DNA of 64,000 nucleotides from Azorhizobium caulinodans ORS 571 (GTDB lineage Bacteria > Pseudomonadota > Alphaproteobacteria > Rhizobiales > Xanthobacteraceae), in contig NC_009937.1 of assembly GCF_000010525.1 (NCBI RefSeq), positions 4,782,501-4,846,500 of the forward strand, in the 5' to 3' direction. Under the pieces are notes generated by a model. That model saw only the letters and a program-made list of their open reading frames with translations, searched no databases and had not been told where the DNA came from. Shown in pieces: positions 1 through 11,531 of the stretch; position 1 is the first letter of the stretch; every line of letters begins with the position of its first letter. The position numbers were made by a program, and so were the translations under genes.

Positions 1-1175
1 AGACGTCCGGCGGCAATGACTGGACCGACACGACGGTGGTGGTGAAGAAGGGCGACACCATCGTCTCCATCCTCACCGACAACGGCGTGTCCGTGCAGGA
101 AGCCAAGGCGCTTGCCGCCGCCTTCAGGCGCGGCTCGGACGGCACGGTGAAGGATGGCCTGCGCCTGCGCCTGCTGCTCCAGAGCGATGCCGCCAAGCAG
201 GTGCATCCGCTGCGCGTCTCCATCTTCAGCGATGCCGGCCATGAGGGAACGGTTGCCGCCTCCGACACCGGCAGCTTCGTCTCCGTGGCCGAGCCCACCG
301 AGAGCGACATCGGCGGCGTGTCGGAAAATGTCTCGGATGACGAGGATGATGACGGCCCCGGCATCCGGCTCTACGAGAGCCTTTACGAGACGGCGCTGCG
401 CAACGACATGCCCCGCTCGGTCATCGCCGATCTCGTGCGCATCTATTCCTTCGACGTGGACTTCCAGCGCCGGGTGAAGCCGGGCGACAGCTTCGAAGTG
501 CTCTATTCGGAAGACAATCCGACCGATCCGGAAGTGCTCTATGCGACGCTGACCACGGCGGGCGAAACGCGCCGCTATTACCGCTTCCAGACGCCCGACG
601 ACGGGCTCGTCGATTATTATGACGAGGACGGCAAGAGCGCGAAGAAATTCCTGGTCCGCAAACCCATTGCGGGCGGCATCATGCGCTCGCCCTTCGGCTA
701 TCGCCGCCACCCGATCCTTGGCATTTCCAAGCTGCACACGGGCGTCGACTGGTCCGATGCCGTGGGCACGCCCATCTATGCGGCCGGCAACGGCACGGTC
801 ATCTATGCCAACTGGAAGTCGGGCTACGGCCGGCACACGGAAATCCAGCACGCCAACGGCTATGTGACCACCTATTCCCACCAGTCCGGCTTCGCCAAGG
901 GGCTGAAGGAAGGCCAGCAGGTCCGCCAGGGCCAGCTCATCGGCTATCTCGGCTCGTCCGGCCTCTCCACCGGCCCGCACCTGCATTATGAGGTGAAGAT
1001 CAACGGCAGCTTCGTCGATCCGCTGCGCGTGAAGCTGCCGCGCGGCCGCGCGCTCGACGGGCGCATTCTCGCGGACTTCCGGAAGGAGCGCGAGCGCATC
1101 GAGGCGCTGCTGAGCCACGCGCCGGTGCCGCCGAAGGTGGCTTCCGCCGCGACGCCCGCCACCCGCCAGCGCTGA
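1..1175 (+). CDS. M23/LytM family metallopeptidase, C-terminal part
   Basis: The frame is open to the left edge of the window, so the N-terminus is missing; about 390 residues are visible. Near the left end a segment containing KKGDTIVSIL resembles the LysM/OapA-like regions found in such proteins. The last 165 residues or so hold a complete M23 domain: H-T-G-V-D (the HxxxD zinc ligand motif), Y-S-H-Q, and H-L-H-Y-E (the HxH motif). Family knowledge: these are periplasmic zinc endopeptidases that cut peptidoglycan cross-links, or activators of other murein hydrolases. All zinc ligands are present, so it is probably catalytic. The C-terminal tail is basic and Ala/Pro-rich. Confidence 0.9.
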   Translation, partial: TSGGNDWTDTTVVVKKGDTIVSILTDNGVSVQEAKALAAAFRRGSDGTVKDGLRLRLLLQSDAAKQVHPLRVSIFSDAGHEGTVAASDTGSFVSVAEPTESDIGGVSENVSDDEDDDGPGIRLYESLYETALRNDMPRSVIADLVRIYSFDVDFQRRVKPGDSFEVLYSEDNPTDPEVLYATLTTAGETRRYYRFQTPDDGLVDYYDEDGKSAKKFLVRKPIAGGIMRSPFGYRRHPILGISKLHTGVDWSDAVGTPIYAAGNGTVIYANWKSGYGRHTEIQHANGYVTTYSHQSGFAKGLKEGQQVRQGQLIGYLGSSGLSTGPHLHYEVKINGSFVDPLRVKLPRGRALDGRILADFRKERERIEALLSHAPVPPKVASAATPATRQR

Positions 1176-1280
1176 GACCCGCCGGGCGGCCGATCCACCC
1201 CGAAATGGTCCGGCACAACCGCCCCTGAGTGCCGAAATGGGGTTTTCCCTCTCTTGGCCGCCCGCCCGGAGCGGAAGACA

Positions 1281-2222
1281 ATGCATCCCATCGTCACGTT
1301 GGGTCACGCCATGCGGTGTCTGAAGGTCCGCCTCACCCTCTGCCTCACTCTGGCGCTCCTCGCCGGCGCGCTCATCGCCCCCGCGCGCGCCGGGGAAGCG
1401 GAGGATGCCTATATCGTCACCCGCAACCGCTATGTGGCGGCCATCGCGGCCGCCATAAAGAGCGGCATTCCCGACCAGAAACTCTACAAGATGGACGAGC
1501 AGGCCCGCGCGGACCTCAAGAAGCGCCTCGCGACTGTGCTTGGGCCGCAATCCTTCAAGGGCGTCGGCCGGACGCCCACCTTCTCGCCCGGCGCGCTCTA
1601 TAGCGGCGAGCTGGAATCCGGCCGGCCGGACGGGCTGCTGTTCCAGGACGAAGCGGACACCACACGCATCTTCGTCTCCACCGCGCCCATCCTCACCAAC
1701 TGGCTGGCGGAGGACGCGAAAGCCTCTGGGCGCAGGCCGCTGTCGCTGATGTCGCAGCTCAGCGACGACGGCTTCCTGACGGAGGCGGTGAGCAGCGATG
1801 CCGCCTTCACCGCTTACATGCGGTTGCCGCTCACCGCGCAGGAGGGTGAAACGGTTGTGGCGCTGTTCGGCGTGTTTACGCAGGACGATCCCACCGACCT
1901 CCCACCGCGCTCGCTCATCGTTGCGCGGCTCGCCAAGGACCGGGTGACAGTGGCGACCGTCGACGCGCCGGGCGCCGGCAAGGACATTCCCGCCTGCACG
2001 AAGGTGTGGCGCAGCTATCAGGCCAAGGCGAACAAGCTCTTCGCAGCCATCCCGAAGGGCAAGGGCGCGGAAGATCCGCAATGGGACGAAGCCCAGACGG
2101 CGCTCACCGAGGGCGGCACTGCCTATCGCAAGTGCTATGCGGAGGAAGCCCCCAAGCTGTCCTTCTATCCGGCGGTGGTGAAGCGGGCCGAGGGGCTGCT
2201 GTCGACCCTGCGGGGTAAATAG
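1281..2222 (+). CDS. Exported protein of unknown function, tandem paralogue 1
   Basis: I do not recognise this 313-residue family. The ATG is chosen because GGAAG lies 5 bases upstream; a second ATG at 1311 would also keep the signal peptide. Residues 11-36 form a Sec signal peptide ending A-R-A, so the protein is probably periplasmic. The core shares a pattern with the next two genes: a basic helix ending in LGP.SF.G, then SP.AL, GLLFQDE, and IFVSTAP..TNWLA. Two cysteines near the end (I-P-A-C and Y-R-K-C) and a terminal LLSTLRGK are also shared. Only about 110 bases separate it from paralogue 2, so co-transcription is likely. Function unknown. Confidence 0.75.
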   Translation: MHPIVTLGHAMRCLKVRLTLCLTLALLAGALIAPARAGEAEDAYIVTRNRYVAAIAAAIKSGIPDQKLYKMDEQARADLKKRLATVLGPQSFKGVGRTPTFSPGALYSGELESGRPDGLLFQDEADTTRIFVSTAPILTNWLAEDAKASGRRPLSLMSQLSDDGFLTEAVSSDAAFTAYMRLPLTAQEGETVVALFGVFTQDDPTDLPPRSLIVARLAKDRVTVATVDAPGAGKDIPACTKVWRSYQAKANKLFAAIPKGKGAEDPQWDEAQTALTEGGTAYRKCYAEEAPKLSFYPAVVKRAEGLLSTLRGK

Positions 2223-2334
2223 GGGCGCCCGATCCGCCGGGCGTTCCCCACGCGCGTCGTTCGCCGTTAAGATACCGCCGCTCCGTCCCCACCGCGTGGT
2301 GCCGGTCGATGGAGCCCATGGTGATGGGGCGGTC

Positions 2335-3270
2335 ATGTCGCGCGATCCGGTTCTGTCCCGCCTAGGCCGGAGCTTCGCCCTGAGGCGCGGCGCGCAGACC
2401 CTTCTGACGATCGGCTCGGTCGCGCTCGGCGTAGTCACCGCTTCGGCGCAGACCGCGGAGGAGGCGGCCGACACAGCTATCCTCGCCGCTTATGCGCACG
2501 ACAAGGCGGAACTCGGCCGGCTCGATGCGGACCCGGCGCAGACGGACGCCACCTATGCCTTCGAGGCCAGGGCCCGCGCCGACCTGCGGCAACGCCTCAT
2601 CGCCCGCCTCGGCCCCCTGAGCTTTTCCGGCTTCAAGGCAGAGCCGGCCTTTTCCCCCGAGAGCCTCTTTCCCGACACCTGGACCTTCGCCTATGGCAGC
2701 CCGCCCGGCCTGCTGTTCGAGGATGAGGAGGGCACGCGCCGCATCTTCGTCACCAGCGCGGCGCTCTTCGCGGATTGGCTCGCGGGCGCAGCCAAGGCAA
2801 AGGACGCGCCGCCCGAATTCGGCAGGGGAACCACAGTCGCCCTGACCACGGATGCCGTGGCGGCCAGCGTGATCCTCGATCCCGACGCCTTCCTTGGCTT
2901 CGGTCCCCTGCCCCTCGCTGCGGCGCCGGGCGAGACGCTGCTCGCCCTCTACGGCCAGCTTGCCCCGGATGTCGGCCATGACGGCCAACCCAACGCCGTG
3001 CTGATCGCGCGCCTCACGGACGACCGCTTCATGGCCGCGGCCGCGTATCTCGGGCCCGGCGAGATGGCGCCCCTCCCCGCCTGTCAGTCCGCCTATGATC
3101 AAACCGCCCGCACCGGTCAGGGCGCCGATCCGGCGGAGCGACGGCGCATCCTCTTGAGGGCCGAGGACGCTTTCCGCCAGTGCGTGGGGCGCGAGGCGCC
3201 GCGGCAGCCCGCTTTCCGCAAGATGGTGGCGCGGGCGCAGGCGCTCCTCGACACCATGCGGGGGAGGTGA
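2335..3270 (+). CDS. Exported protein of unknown function, tandem paralogue 2
   Basis: This 311-residue protein matches its neighbours on both sides in order of motifs: RQRLIARLGPLSFSGF, SPESLF, GLLFEDE, IFVTSAALFADWLA, a C-terminal L-P-A-C, a second cysteine in FRQC, and a terminal LLDTMRGR. The ATG is preferred over an upstream GTG at 2296 because GATGGGG lies just ahead of it and a signal peptide then starts in the normal place (hydrophobic stretch TLLTIGSVALGVVTASA, cleavage after A-S-A). The next gene starts 3 bases after its stop, so the two are almost certainly co-translated. Periplasmic location is inferred; function is unknown. Confidence 0.75.
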   Translation: MSRDPVLSRLGRSFALRRGAQTLLTIGSVALGVVTASAQTAEEAADTAILAAYAHDKAELGRLDADPAQTDATYAFEARARADLRQRLIARLGPLSFSGFKAEPAFSPESLFPDTWTFAYGSPPGLLFEDEEGTRRIFVTSAALFADWLAGAAKAKDAPPEFGRGTTVALTTDAVAASVILDPDAFLGFGPLPLAAAPGETLLALYGQLAPDVGHDGQPNAVLIARLTDDRFMAAAAYLGPGEMAPLPACQSAYDQTARTGQGADPAERRRILLRAEDAFRQCVGREAPRQPAFRKMVARAQALLDTMRGR

Positions 3271-3273
3271 GCC

Positions 3274-4179
3274 ATGGGATTGCCCTTCCGCCCGCGCATG
3301 GTGCTGGCGCTGGTTGCGGGCCTCGGCCTCACCGCCGCGCTCGCCGCCTCGCCCCAGGCCTACGAGGCAATGCGCAGCCGCTACATGGCACAACTGGAGA
3401 AGCAAAGGGCCGAGCCGCCGAGGCCAGATCCGATGCTGCGCGTGCAGGAAGCCGCCAAGGCCCGGCTGATGAAGCAGCTCACCGAGGCCCTTGGCCCCCT
3501 CGCCTTCCAAGGCATGGGGCCGCCTGAGCTCTCACCGGACGCGCTGGAGCCGGGCGCGCCCGATGCCGCCCGCCCCATCGGCCTCGTCTTTCAGGACAGG
3601 GCCGAGCGCACGTTCCTCTTCGTCGCACCTGAAACACGCTTCGCCGACTGGCTCGCCCGGCAGGCGCGCGAGGACGGCACGTTCTTTCCGGAGGGCCGGA
3701 AAGGCATCGCCGCCAACCTTGCCAATGCGGCCCTCTATACGGTGACGGTGGGTGGGGAGACGAGCTTTGGCACTGTCGTCCCACTGCCTCTGCCGTCCGC
3801 GCCCGACGAAAAGGTCCATGCGGCGCTCGGTGTCTTCACGGCCGATGACGTGCCTTTCCTGCTGCCGCGGACCTTGGTGATCGGCCGTCTCGCGCAGGGC
3901 CGGATCATCGTGGCGCGGCAGGCAATCGAAGATGTGGTCGCGCCCATTCCCGCCTGCACCCGTCTCGCCTTGCGCGGCAAGGCGCAGGTGCGCCGCTTCC
4001 GCGCCCAGGTCCGCGCCGAACGGCGGGAGGACGACACGTTCGACGATCTCTGGACGATCATGCGCACGGCGAACGCGGCCTTCGAGGCCTGCATCACCCG
4101 CGAACTGCCGCGCCAGCCTTATTACGGCGCCCTGACTGCACGCGTGCGCGACCTGCTCGACATCGTGCGCGGCAAGTAA
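3274..4179 (+). CDS. Exported protein of unknown function, tandem paralogue 3
   Basis: Third member of the tandem family, 301 residues, with a short signal peptide (MVLALVAGLGLTAALAAS). Shared features are MKQLTEALGPLAFQGM, SPDALE, GLVFQD, LFVAPETRFADWLARQ, I-P-A-C, a second cysteine in FEACI, and a terminal LLDIVRGK. A GGAGG ribosome-binding site overlaps the end of the previous gene. It lacks the longer N-terminal spacer of the other two. A strong hairpin follows, ending the three-gene unit against convergent clpB. The two conserved cysteines could form a disulphide in the periplasm (inference). Function unknown. Confidence 0.75.
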   Translation: MGLPFRPRMVLALVAGLGLTAALAASPQAYEAMRSRYMAQLEKQRAEPPRPDPMLRVQEAAKARLMKQLTEALGPLAFQGMGPPELSPDALEPGAPDAARPIGLVFQDRAERTFLFVAPETRFADWLARQAREDGTFFPEGRKGIAANLANAALYTVTVGGETSFGTVVPLPLPSAPDEKVHAALGVFTADDVPFLLPRTLVIGRLAQGRIIVARQAIEDVVAPIPACTRLALRGKAQVRRFRAQVRAERREDDTFDDLWTIMRTANAAFEACITRELPRQPYYGALTARVRDLLDIVRGK

Positions 4180-4205
4180 GGGCGGCACGCGCACCGCAAA
4201 CGAAA

Positions 4206-4233
4206 ACGGGCGGCCCCTCGCAGGGCCGCCCGT
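4206..4233. terminator. Hairpin between convergent genes
   Basis: A perfect 11 bp stem (ACGGGCGGCCC paired with GGGCCGCCCGT) with a 6-base loop sits between the third paralogue and clpB. The plus-strand side has AAAA before it, which gives TTTT after the stem on the minus strand, so it fits termination of clpB best and may serve both directions. Confidence 0.7.
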
Positions 4234-4255
4234 CCGTCATCTGCTCTGGCGCGCC

Positions 4256-6895
<2,640 letters not shown>

Positions 6896-7216
6896 GTCTT
6901 CCCTCCTCGGCGTCCGGAGCGCCTTCATCGAAGCACGCTCGGGCTCGCTTGGATGCGGCCCCGGTCTGCCCGGCTGCCGCAGTGGTCCGCGCCCGCCGTC
7001 CCTGAGACAAGCTTGGCGCGAACCACCACGGCAGATGTGGGAAGACCCCGGGCCGCTGGGAAGGGGTCCGCCCACGGGAATTGCATTTTTGCCCGCCGGC
7101 CATCCGTCCGCTTTGACGCGGCTCATAAAACGCACCCACGCGCCCTCTCCGCTTGACGCGCGCCGCGATCTCTGTACCAATCGGTACACTCATTGAGAGA
7201 CACACAGGAGCCAGCT
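6896..7216. other. Divergent intergenic region clpB / NTF2-like gene
   Basis: About 320 bases with no gene of their own. It must carry the clpB promoter (minus) and the promoter of the NTF2-like gene (plus). The only clear element is the palindrome at 7173-7188. The frames open on both strands here are extensions of clpB or GC-driven shadows. Confidence 0.6.
7173..7188. promoter_or_regulatory. Palindromic operator, probable TetR site
   Basis: TGTACCAATCGGTACA is a 6+4+6 inverted repeat (TGTACC / GGTACA). It lies 29 bases ahead of the NTF2-like start. A TTGACG at 7153-7158 with TACCAA at 7175-7180 (16-base spacer) would make the operator cover the -10 of that promoter. A TetR-type regulator is encoded two genes on, so autoregulated repression is a reasonable inference. 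Confidence 0.65.
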
Positions 7217-7681
7217 ATGAGCCGCCCGCCGCTGCCGCCCTTCACCGCCGAGACCGCCTCCCTGAAGGCCCGCATGGCCGAGGATGCGTGGAACACGCAG
7301 GACCCGGAGAAGGTCTCCCTCGCCTACACGACCGACAGCGTCTGGCGGAACCGCTCGGATTTCCTGGTCGGCCGTCCCGCCATCGTCGAATTCCTCACCC
7401 GCAAGTGGCAGAAGGAATTGGATTACCGGCTCATCAAGGAGCTCTGGGCCTTCCACGACAACCGCATTGCCGTGCGCTTCCAGTATGAGTGGCACGATGC
7501 GGCGGGGAACTGGTTCCGCTCCTATGGCAATGAGAATTGGGAGTTCGACGAGGCCGGTCTGATGCGCAACCGGCAGGCCAGCATCAACGACGTCGCGATC
7601 CCGGGGAAGGACCGCAAGTTCCTCTGGGACAAGGGCCCGCGCCCGCAGGATTATCCCGGCCTCACCGCGCTCGGTCTCTGA
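7217..7681 (+). CDS. NTF2-like / DUF1348 family protein
   Basis: A 154-residue protein of the SnoaL-like nuclear-transport-factor-2 fold, matching the DUF1348 group: [13 protein letters not shown], a [14 protein letters not shown] segment, and [24 protein letters not shown]. Members are small cytosolic alpha+beta barrels; enzymatic roles are not settled. The ATG is set by AGGAG 6 bases upstream. It is followed by a TetR gene after a hairpin, and an operator-like palindrome covers its promoter, so it is probably an inducible gene answering a small molecule or reactive compound (inference). Confidence 0.85.
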   Translation: MSRPPLPPFTAETASLKARMAEDAWNTQDPEKVSLAYTTDSVWRNRSDFLVGRPAIVEFLTRKWQKELDYRLIKELWAFHDNRIAVRFQYEWHDAAGNWFRSYGNENWEFDEAGLMRNRQASINDVAIPGKDRKFLWDKGPRPQDYPGLTALGL

Positions 7682-7724
7682 CCACCCGGACGCTGGAGGC
7701 ATATGACGCTGGACGCATATAAGA

Positions 7725-7754
7725 CGGCGGGTGCCGGGAAAGCCGCACCCGCCG
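7725..7754 (+). terminator. Hairpin between NTF2-like gene and tetR
   Basis: A 10 bp perfect stem (CGGCGGGTGC / GCACCCGCCG) with a 10-base loop, without a T-run. More likely an attenuator or mRNA-stabilising stem within the two-gene unit than a full terminator. Just upstream, GACGCTGGA followed by GCATAT occurs twice in close succession (7689-7720). Confidence 0.4.
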
Positions 7755-7775
7755 ATTAGTGAGCAGGAGCACCGA

Positions 7776-8327
7776 ATGTCCCGCCTGATCCACACCCGCG
7801 AGGACGTGCTGCCGGTGCTGGGGGAGGTGTTTCGCGAGCATGGCTTCGAGGGGGCGAGCCTTTCGGTCATCACCGCCCGCACCGGGCTCGGCAAGGGCAG
7901 CCTCTATCACTTCTTCCCCGGCGGGAAAGAGGAGATGGGGCAGGCGGTGCTGGCCCATATCGACGGCTGGTTCGAGACCGAGGTCTACGCGCCCCTGCGC
8001 GACGGCGCGGACCCGCAAGCTGCCATCGGCCACATGCTGGAGGCGGTGGATGCCTATTTCCGATCCGGCAACCGGGTGTGCCTCGTGGGGGCGCTGGCGC
8101 TGAACAACAGCCGGGACCGCTTCGCCGCCGCGCTGTCCGGCTATTTCGCACGCTGGCGTGATGCGCTGGCGGACGCGCTGCGGCGGAGCGGGCGGCCAGA
8201 GGCGGAGGCACTCGCCGAGGAAGCGGTCGTCGCCATCCAGGGCGGGCTCGTCATCGCCCGCGCGCTCGATGATCCGGGCGCCTTTGGCCGCACGCTGGCC
8301 CGTCTTCGGACACGCCTTCTGGCCTGA
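7776..8327 (+). CDS. TetR/AcrR family transcriptional regulator
   Basis: A 183-residue TetR-type repressor. Residues 8-50 form the helix-turn-helix domain (EDVLPVLGEVFREHGFEGASLSVITARTGLGKGSLYHFFPGGKEE), where GLGKGSLYHFF is the recognition-helix signature. The rest is an all-helical ligand-binding and dimerisation domain resembling the LmrA/YxaF-like C-terminal group. The ATG follows AGGAG; an in-frame GTG at 7731 lies within the preceding hairpin and is less likely. It probably binds the palindrome at 7173-7188 and represses both itself and the gene before it. Confidence 0.9.
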   Translation: MSRLIHTREDVLPVLGEVFREHGFEGASLSVITARTGLGKGSLYHFFPGGKEEMGQAVLAHIDGWFETEVYAPLRDGADPQAAIGHMLEAVDAYFRSGNRVCLVGALALNNSRDRFAAALSGYFARWRDALADALRRSGRPEAEALAEEAVVAIQGGLVIARALDDPGAFGRTLARLRTRLLA

Positions 8328-8435
8328 GGCGATGCGCCTCAAACCACGGGCCGCGCTTGCTTTGCGCCGCGCATGGCCTAAATGTGAAGCAAACAGGTTC
8401 AGGGTGCGGCATGGCCCGCGCCGGAGTTGAAGTCG

Positions 8436-9263
8436 ATGACCTATGTGGAAGCTGCGGCGGCCCCGCTGCGCAAGACCGGCCAGATCAAGCTGCACGGCCC
8501 CGAGGGCTTTGCCGCCATGCGCAAGGCCGGCCAATTGGCCGCGCAGGCGCTGGACGCCATTTCGGAGATGATCGGCCCCGGCGTTTCCACCGAGGCGGTG
8601 GACAAGCTGGTGTTCGATTTCGCGGTGTCCCACGGCGCCTATCCGGCGACGCTGAATTACCGCGGCTACCGCTATTCGGTCTGCACCTCCATCAACCATG
8701 TGGTCTGCCACGGCATGCCGAGTCCGCGCCCCCTGCGCGAGGGCGACATCGTGAACGTGGACGTGACGCTGGTGGTGGACGGCTGGTACGGCGATTCCAG
8801 CCGCATGTACGCCATCGGCGAGATTCCGCGCCGGGCCGAGCGGCTCATCGAAGTGACCTATGAATCCATGATGCTCGGCATCGCCGCCATCAAGCCGGGC
8901 GCGCATCTGGGCGACATCGGCGCCGCCATCCAGGCCTATGTGGAGCCGCAGCACATGAGCGTGGTGCGTGATTTCTGCGGCCATGGCGTAGGTCAGGTGT
9001 TCCACGACGAGCCGAACGTGGTCCATGTGGGCCGCCGCGGCGAAGGGCCGGAGCTGAAGCCCGGCATGATCTTCACCGTGGAACCCATGATCAATCTCGG
9101 GCGCCCGCACGTGAAGGTGCTCTCCGATGGCTGGACGGCCGTGACGCGGGACCGCTCCCTGTCGGCGCAGTTCGAGCATGCCGTGGGCGTGACGGAGACG
9201 GGGGTCGAGATCTTCACGCTGAGCCCGAAGGGCTACCACAAGCCGCCCTACACGCTGGGCTGA
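8436..9263 (+). CDS. map: Type I methionine aminopeptidase
   Basis: A 275-residue enzyme that removes the initiator methionine from nascent proteins. All metal ligands of the pita-bread fold are visible: D in [14 protein letters not shown] (two aspartates), H in [11 protein letters not shown] in FTVEPMI and E in [12 protein letters not shown]. The N-terminal [23 protein letters not shown] is a short extension common in alphaproteobacteria. The ATG is chosen over a TTG three codons upstream because GGAG is well placed. radC begins 5 bases after its stop, so the two share a transcript. Confidence 0.96.
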   Translation: MTYVEAAAAPLRKTGQIKLHGPEGFAAMRKAGQLAAQALDAISEMIGPGVSTEAVDKLVFDFAVSHGAYPATLNYRGYRYSVCTSINHVVCHGMPSPRPLREGDIVNVDVTLVVDGWYGDSSRMYAIGEIPRRAERLIEVTYESMMLGIAAIKPGAHLGDIGAAIQAYVEPQHMSVVRDFCGHGVGQVFHDEPNVVHVGRRGEGPELKPGMIFTVEPMINLGRPHVKVLSDGWTAVTRDRSLSAQFEHAVGVTETGVEIFTLSPKGYHKPPYTLG

Positions 9264-9268
9264 GCCAC

Positions 9269-9973
9269 ATGGCGGGGGAGCCGGACGACGGTGTCGAGGA
9301 CGCTCCGCATTTCCACGGTCATCGCGATCGTCTGCGCGCCCGTTTCCGTGACGCCGGGGCGCAGGCCCTCGCCGATTACGAACTGATCGAACTCATTCTC
9401 TTCCGCGCCATTCCCCGCCGCGACGTGAAGCCGCTCGCCAAGGCGCTGGTGGAGCGCTTCGGCTCCTTCGCCGAGGTCATCGCCGCCCCGCCCCGGCTGC
9501 TGGCGGAGATTCCCGGCGTGAAGGACGCCATCATCACCGAGCTGAAGCTGGTGGAAGCGGCCGCCCACCGCCTCGCCAAGGGGCAGGTGAAGCGCCGGCC
9601 GGTGCTCTCCTCCTGGAGCGCGGTGCTGGATTATTGCCGCAGCGCCATGGCCTTCGCCGACAAGGAACAGGTGCGCGTCCTCTTCCTCGACAAGCGCAAC
9701 CAGTTGATCGCGGATGAGGTGGTGCAGACCGGCACCGTTGACCACGCGCCAGTCTATCCACGCGAGGTGGTGAAGCGGGCGCTCGAACTCTCCGCCAGCG
9801 CGCTGATCCTGTGCCACAATCATCCGTCGGGCGACCCGACGCCCTCGCGGGCGGACATCGATATGACGCGCAAGATCATCGATGTGGCGAAGCCCCTGGG
9901 CATCGAACTGCACGACCACATCATCGTCGGCAAGGAAGGTCACGCCAGCCTCAAGGGCCTGCGGCTGATCTGA
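9269..9973 (+). CDS. radC: RadC family JAB-domain protein
   Basis: A 234-residue RadC-type protein. The N-terminal third is a helix-hairpin-helix region ([34 protein letters not shown], then [10 protein letters not shown]). The C-terminal half is a JAB/MPN metalloprotease-like domain with the intact zinc motif [16 protein letters not shown] near residue 183. The family was once called a DNA repair protein; that role is now doubted and the activity is unproven. It sits directly behind map with five bases between them, as in many alphaproteobacteria. Confidence 0.93.
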   Translation: MAGEPDDGVEDAPHFHGHRDRLRARFRDAGAQALADYELIELILFRAIPRRDVKPLAKALVERFGSFAEVIAAPPRLLAEIPGVKDAIITELKLVEAAAHRLAKGQVKRRPVLSSWSAVLDYCRSAMAFADKEQVRVLFLDKRNQLIADEVVQTGTVDHAPVYPREVVKRALELSASALILCHNHPSGDPTPSRADIDMTRKIIDVAKPLGIELHDHIIVGKEGHASLKGLRLI

Positions 9974-10026
9974 CACCCCGCCCGCAAGCCCCCTGCCCCC
10001 CATCGCACCGGCATTGGCACCGCCAT

Positions 10027-10057
10027 AAAAAAACGCCGCCCTCTTGCGAGAGCGGCG
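10027..10057 (-). terminator. Intrinsic terminator of the porin gene
   Basis: On the minus strand a 10 bp stem (CGCCGCTCTC / GAGGGCGGCG, one G-T wobble) closes a GCAA tetraloop and is followed by seven T. It lies about 60 bases after the porin stop codon and is a textbook rho-independent terminator. Confidence 0.9.
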
Positions 10058-10119
10058 CTTTCCGGATCGGCAGTTGCGGTTGTTTCTGGTCTTCGCCGAA
10101 ACCCGCCGTTCCCCTCAGA

Positions 10120-11013
10120 TCACTTGAGCTGCAGGAAGCTCGTATCGAAGGACAGCGACGCCACGTAGCGATCGCCGCAGGCATTGCTGAGGCCGGCGAT
10201 GGCGAGGCACTGACGGCTGCTCAGGTTGCTGTCGTAGTAGCGGAAGTCGAGGGTCGCCGCCTTATAGGTGAAGGCGATACCGGCGTTCCAGGTGGCGTAG
10301 TCAGGCAGAGCCACGTTGCTGCCACCGGCCAGCAGATACTGCGTGCTGAGGGTGGTGGTGCCGAGCCACTGATAGCCGAGTTCGCCGGACAGGTACCAAC
10401 CCAGATCCTTGTTGGAGGTGTAGTTGGGCAGGTTCACCTTCAGGGTGCCGGACAGATAGGTCTCGCTGGCACCCGTTCCGGCGTAGCTGTCGCCGTAGTA
10501 GAGGTTCGCGCCGATGGTCACGATGTCATTGATGACATAGCTCGGCTTGAAGTAGATTTCCCAGTAGTTGATCTGGTTCGCGGGCAGACCGGCGCCGTAG
10601 GTGCCGTTGTTGGCCTGGCCGGGATAGTAATAATAGATGAAGCCGACGTCGCCGGTGAAGTTGCCCCAGGTGTGGCGGATGCCGGCGTAGAAGTCCATTT
10701 CAGCGGTCGGGTCGGTCAGACCCGCGCTCTGCGGGAAGTCCACGTTGGACATGAACAGGCCCGCATAGACCCAGTCCCAGGCGCGCACTTCCGCATAGCC
10801 CTGAACGGTCGGGTTGCCGTCGGTCTGCGTGATGCCGCGGAAGATGTAGTCCGTCGCGAACTTGGCGCCGAAGGCCACGTCGAAGTCCGGGGTGGCGGGC
10901 GCGGGGGCCACGGCCTTGACGGGCATCGCGGCGAGGTCGGCCGCGGAAGCCGCGCCGAGCGGGGCCACGGTGGCAAGCGACATGCCGGCGGCAAGAAGTG
11001 CCCAGGTCTTCAT
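10120..11013 (-). CDS. TorF family putative porin
   Basis: A 297-residue outer-membrane beta-barrel protein. Residues 1-25 are a Sec signal peptide (ending A-A-S-A-A-D). The mature part starts with a Pro/Ala linker and then FDVAFGAKFATDYIFRGITQTDGNPTVQGYAE, the signature of the TIGR02001/TorF group, followed by alternating strands rich in Tyr, Trp and Gly and a C-terminal F (SLSFDTSFLQLK). The ATG is preceded by GGGGGAGAGAGT, a strong ribosome-binding site. Family members are predicted porins of unknown substrate; in some species expression follows oxygen or nutrient supply. Confidence 0.85.
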   Translation of the reverse strand: MKTWALLAAGMSLATVAPLGAASAADLAAMPVKAVAPAPATPDFDVAFGAKFATDYIFRGITQTDGNPTVQGYAEVRAWDWVYAGLFMSNVDFPQSAGLTDPTAEMDFYAGIRHTWGNFTGDVGFIYYYYPGQANNGTYGAGLPANQINYWEIYFKPSYVINDIVTIGANLYYGDSYAGTGASETYLSGTLKVNLPNYTSNKDLGWYLSGELGYQWLGTTTLSTQYLLAGGSNVALPDYATWNAGIAFTYKAATLDFRYYDSNLSSRQCLAIAGLSNACGDRYVASLSFDTSFLQLK

Positions 11014-11531
11014 ACTCTCTCCCCCAAACAAAATTGTCACAGGCAGGGAAGCAGGTTTGCGTGTGTCCGCTCAATGATAAAATTGAGGCATAAAGTGCAC
11101 ACAATCTGGGCATACCGTTGTAAATGCTGGATTCCTCTGTTGCAAAAACACCACGTTTATGACGGATTCCAAACATTGCCGGTTCGCACGGTACGACGGC
11201 GCGGCCTCCCGTGCCGCCGTCGCCTGTATTGCTGGCCATACATCGACAGATGACGCACGGCTGGGGCCCCTCTTTCCCCATGCGGCTTTGCGCAGCGATT
11301 CGCGCCTGGGTTGCGGCCCAGCCGAACGGCCGTTTGCGGTCGGGTGACCGACATAGAACAGTCTCCGGGGCGCAGGTGAGAAACGAACTATTTCCCGGCT
11401 GCCTGTTCTACGAAGAAGGCCCTAAAACTTGGCCTTGGCCGCAAAGAGAACACGCCCGCTCCGGCGCAGGACGGAAAGTGGCGGATCGGCAACAGTATTT
11501 CCCGGCTCCGCACACCGGGCTTCAGGCCCGC
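11014..11531. other. Intergenic region upstream of the porin
   Basis: About 520 bases with no supported gene: the frames here have poor codon choice and no ribosome-binding sites. 11071-11165 is much richer in A+T than its surroundings, as expected of the porin promoter. It contains TCAAT-N6-ATTGA (11071-11086), a possible operator, about 60 bases ahead of the start. The remainder, up to the end of the Inh gene, shows no clear terminator or repeat. Confidence 0.5.
11071..11086. promoter_or_regulatory. Inverted repeat upstream of the porin gene
   Basis: TCAAT-GATAAA-ATTGA is a perfect 5+6+5 inverted repeat inside the AT-rich leader of the porin. It has the general look of a regulator site, though it does not match the FNR consensus TTGAT-N4-ATCAA closely. 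Regulator unknown. Confidence 0.35.

Noticed and set aside
6896-7150. Heat-shock (RpoH) promoter for clpB
   Set aside because: Some CTTG-like hexamers occur on the minus strand, but none has a matching -10 at the right distance, so no site is claimed.
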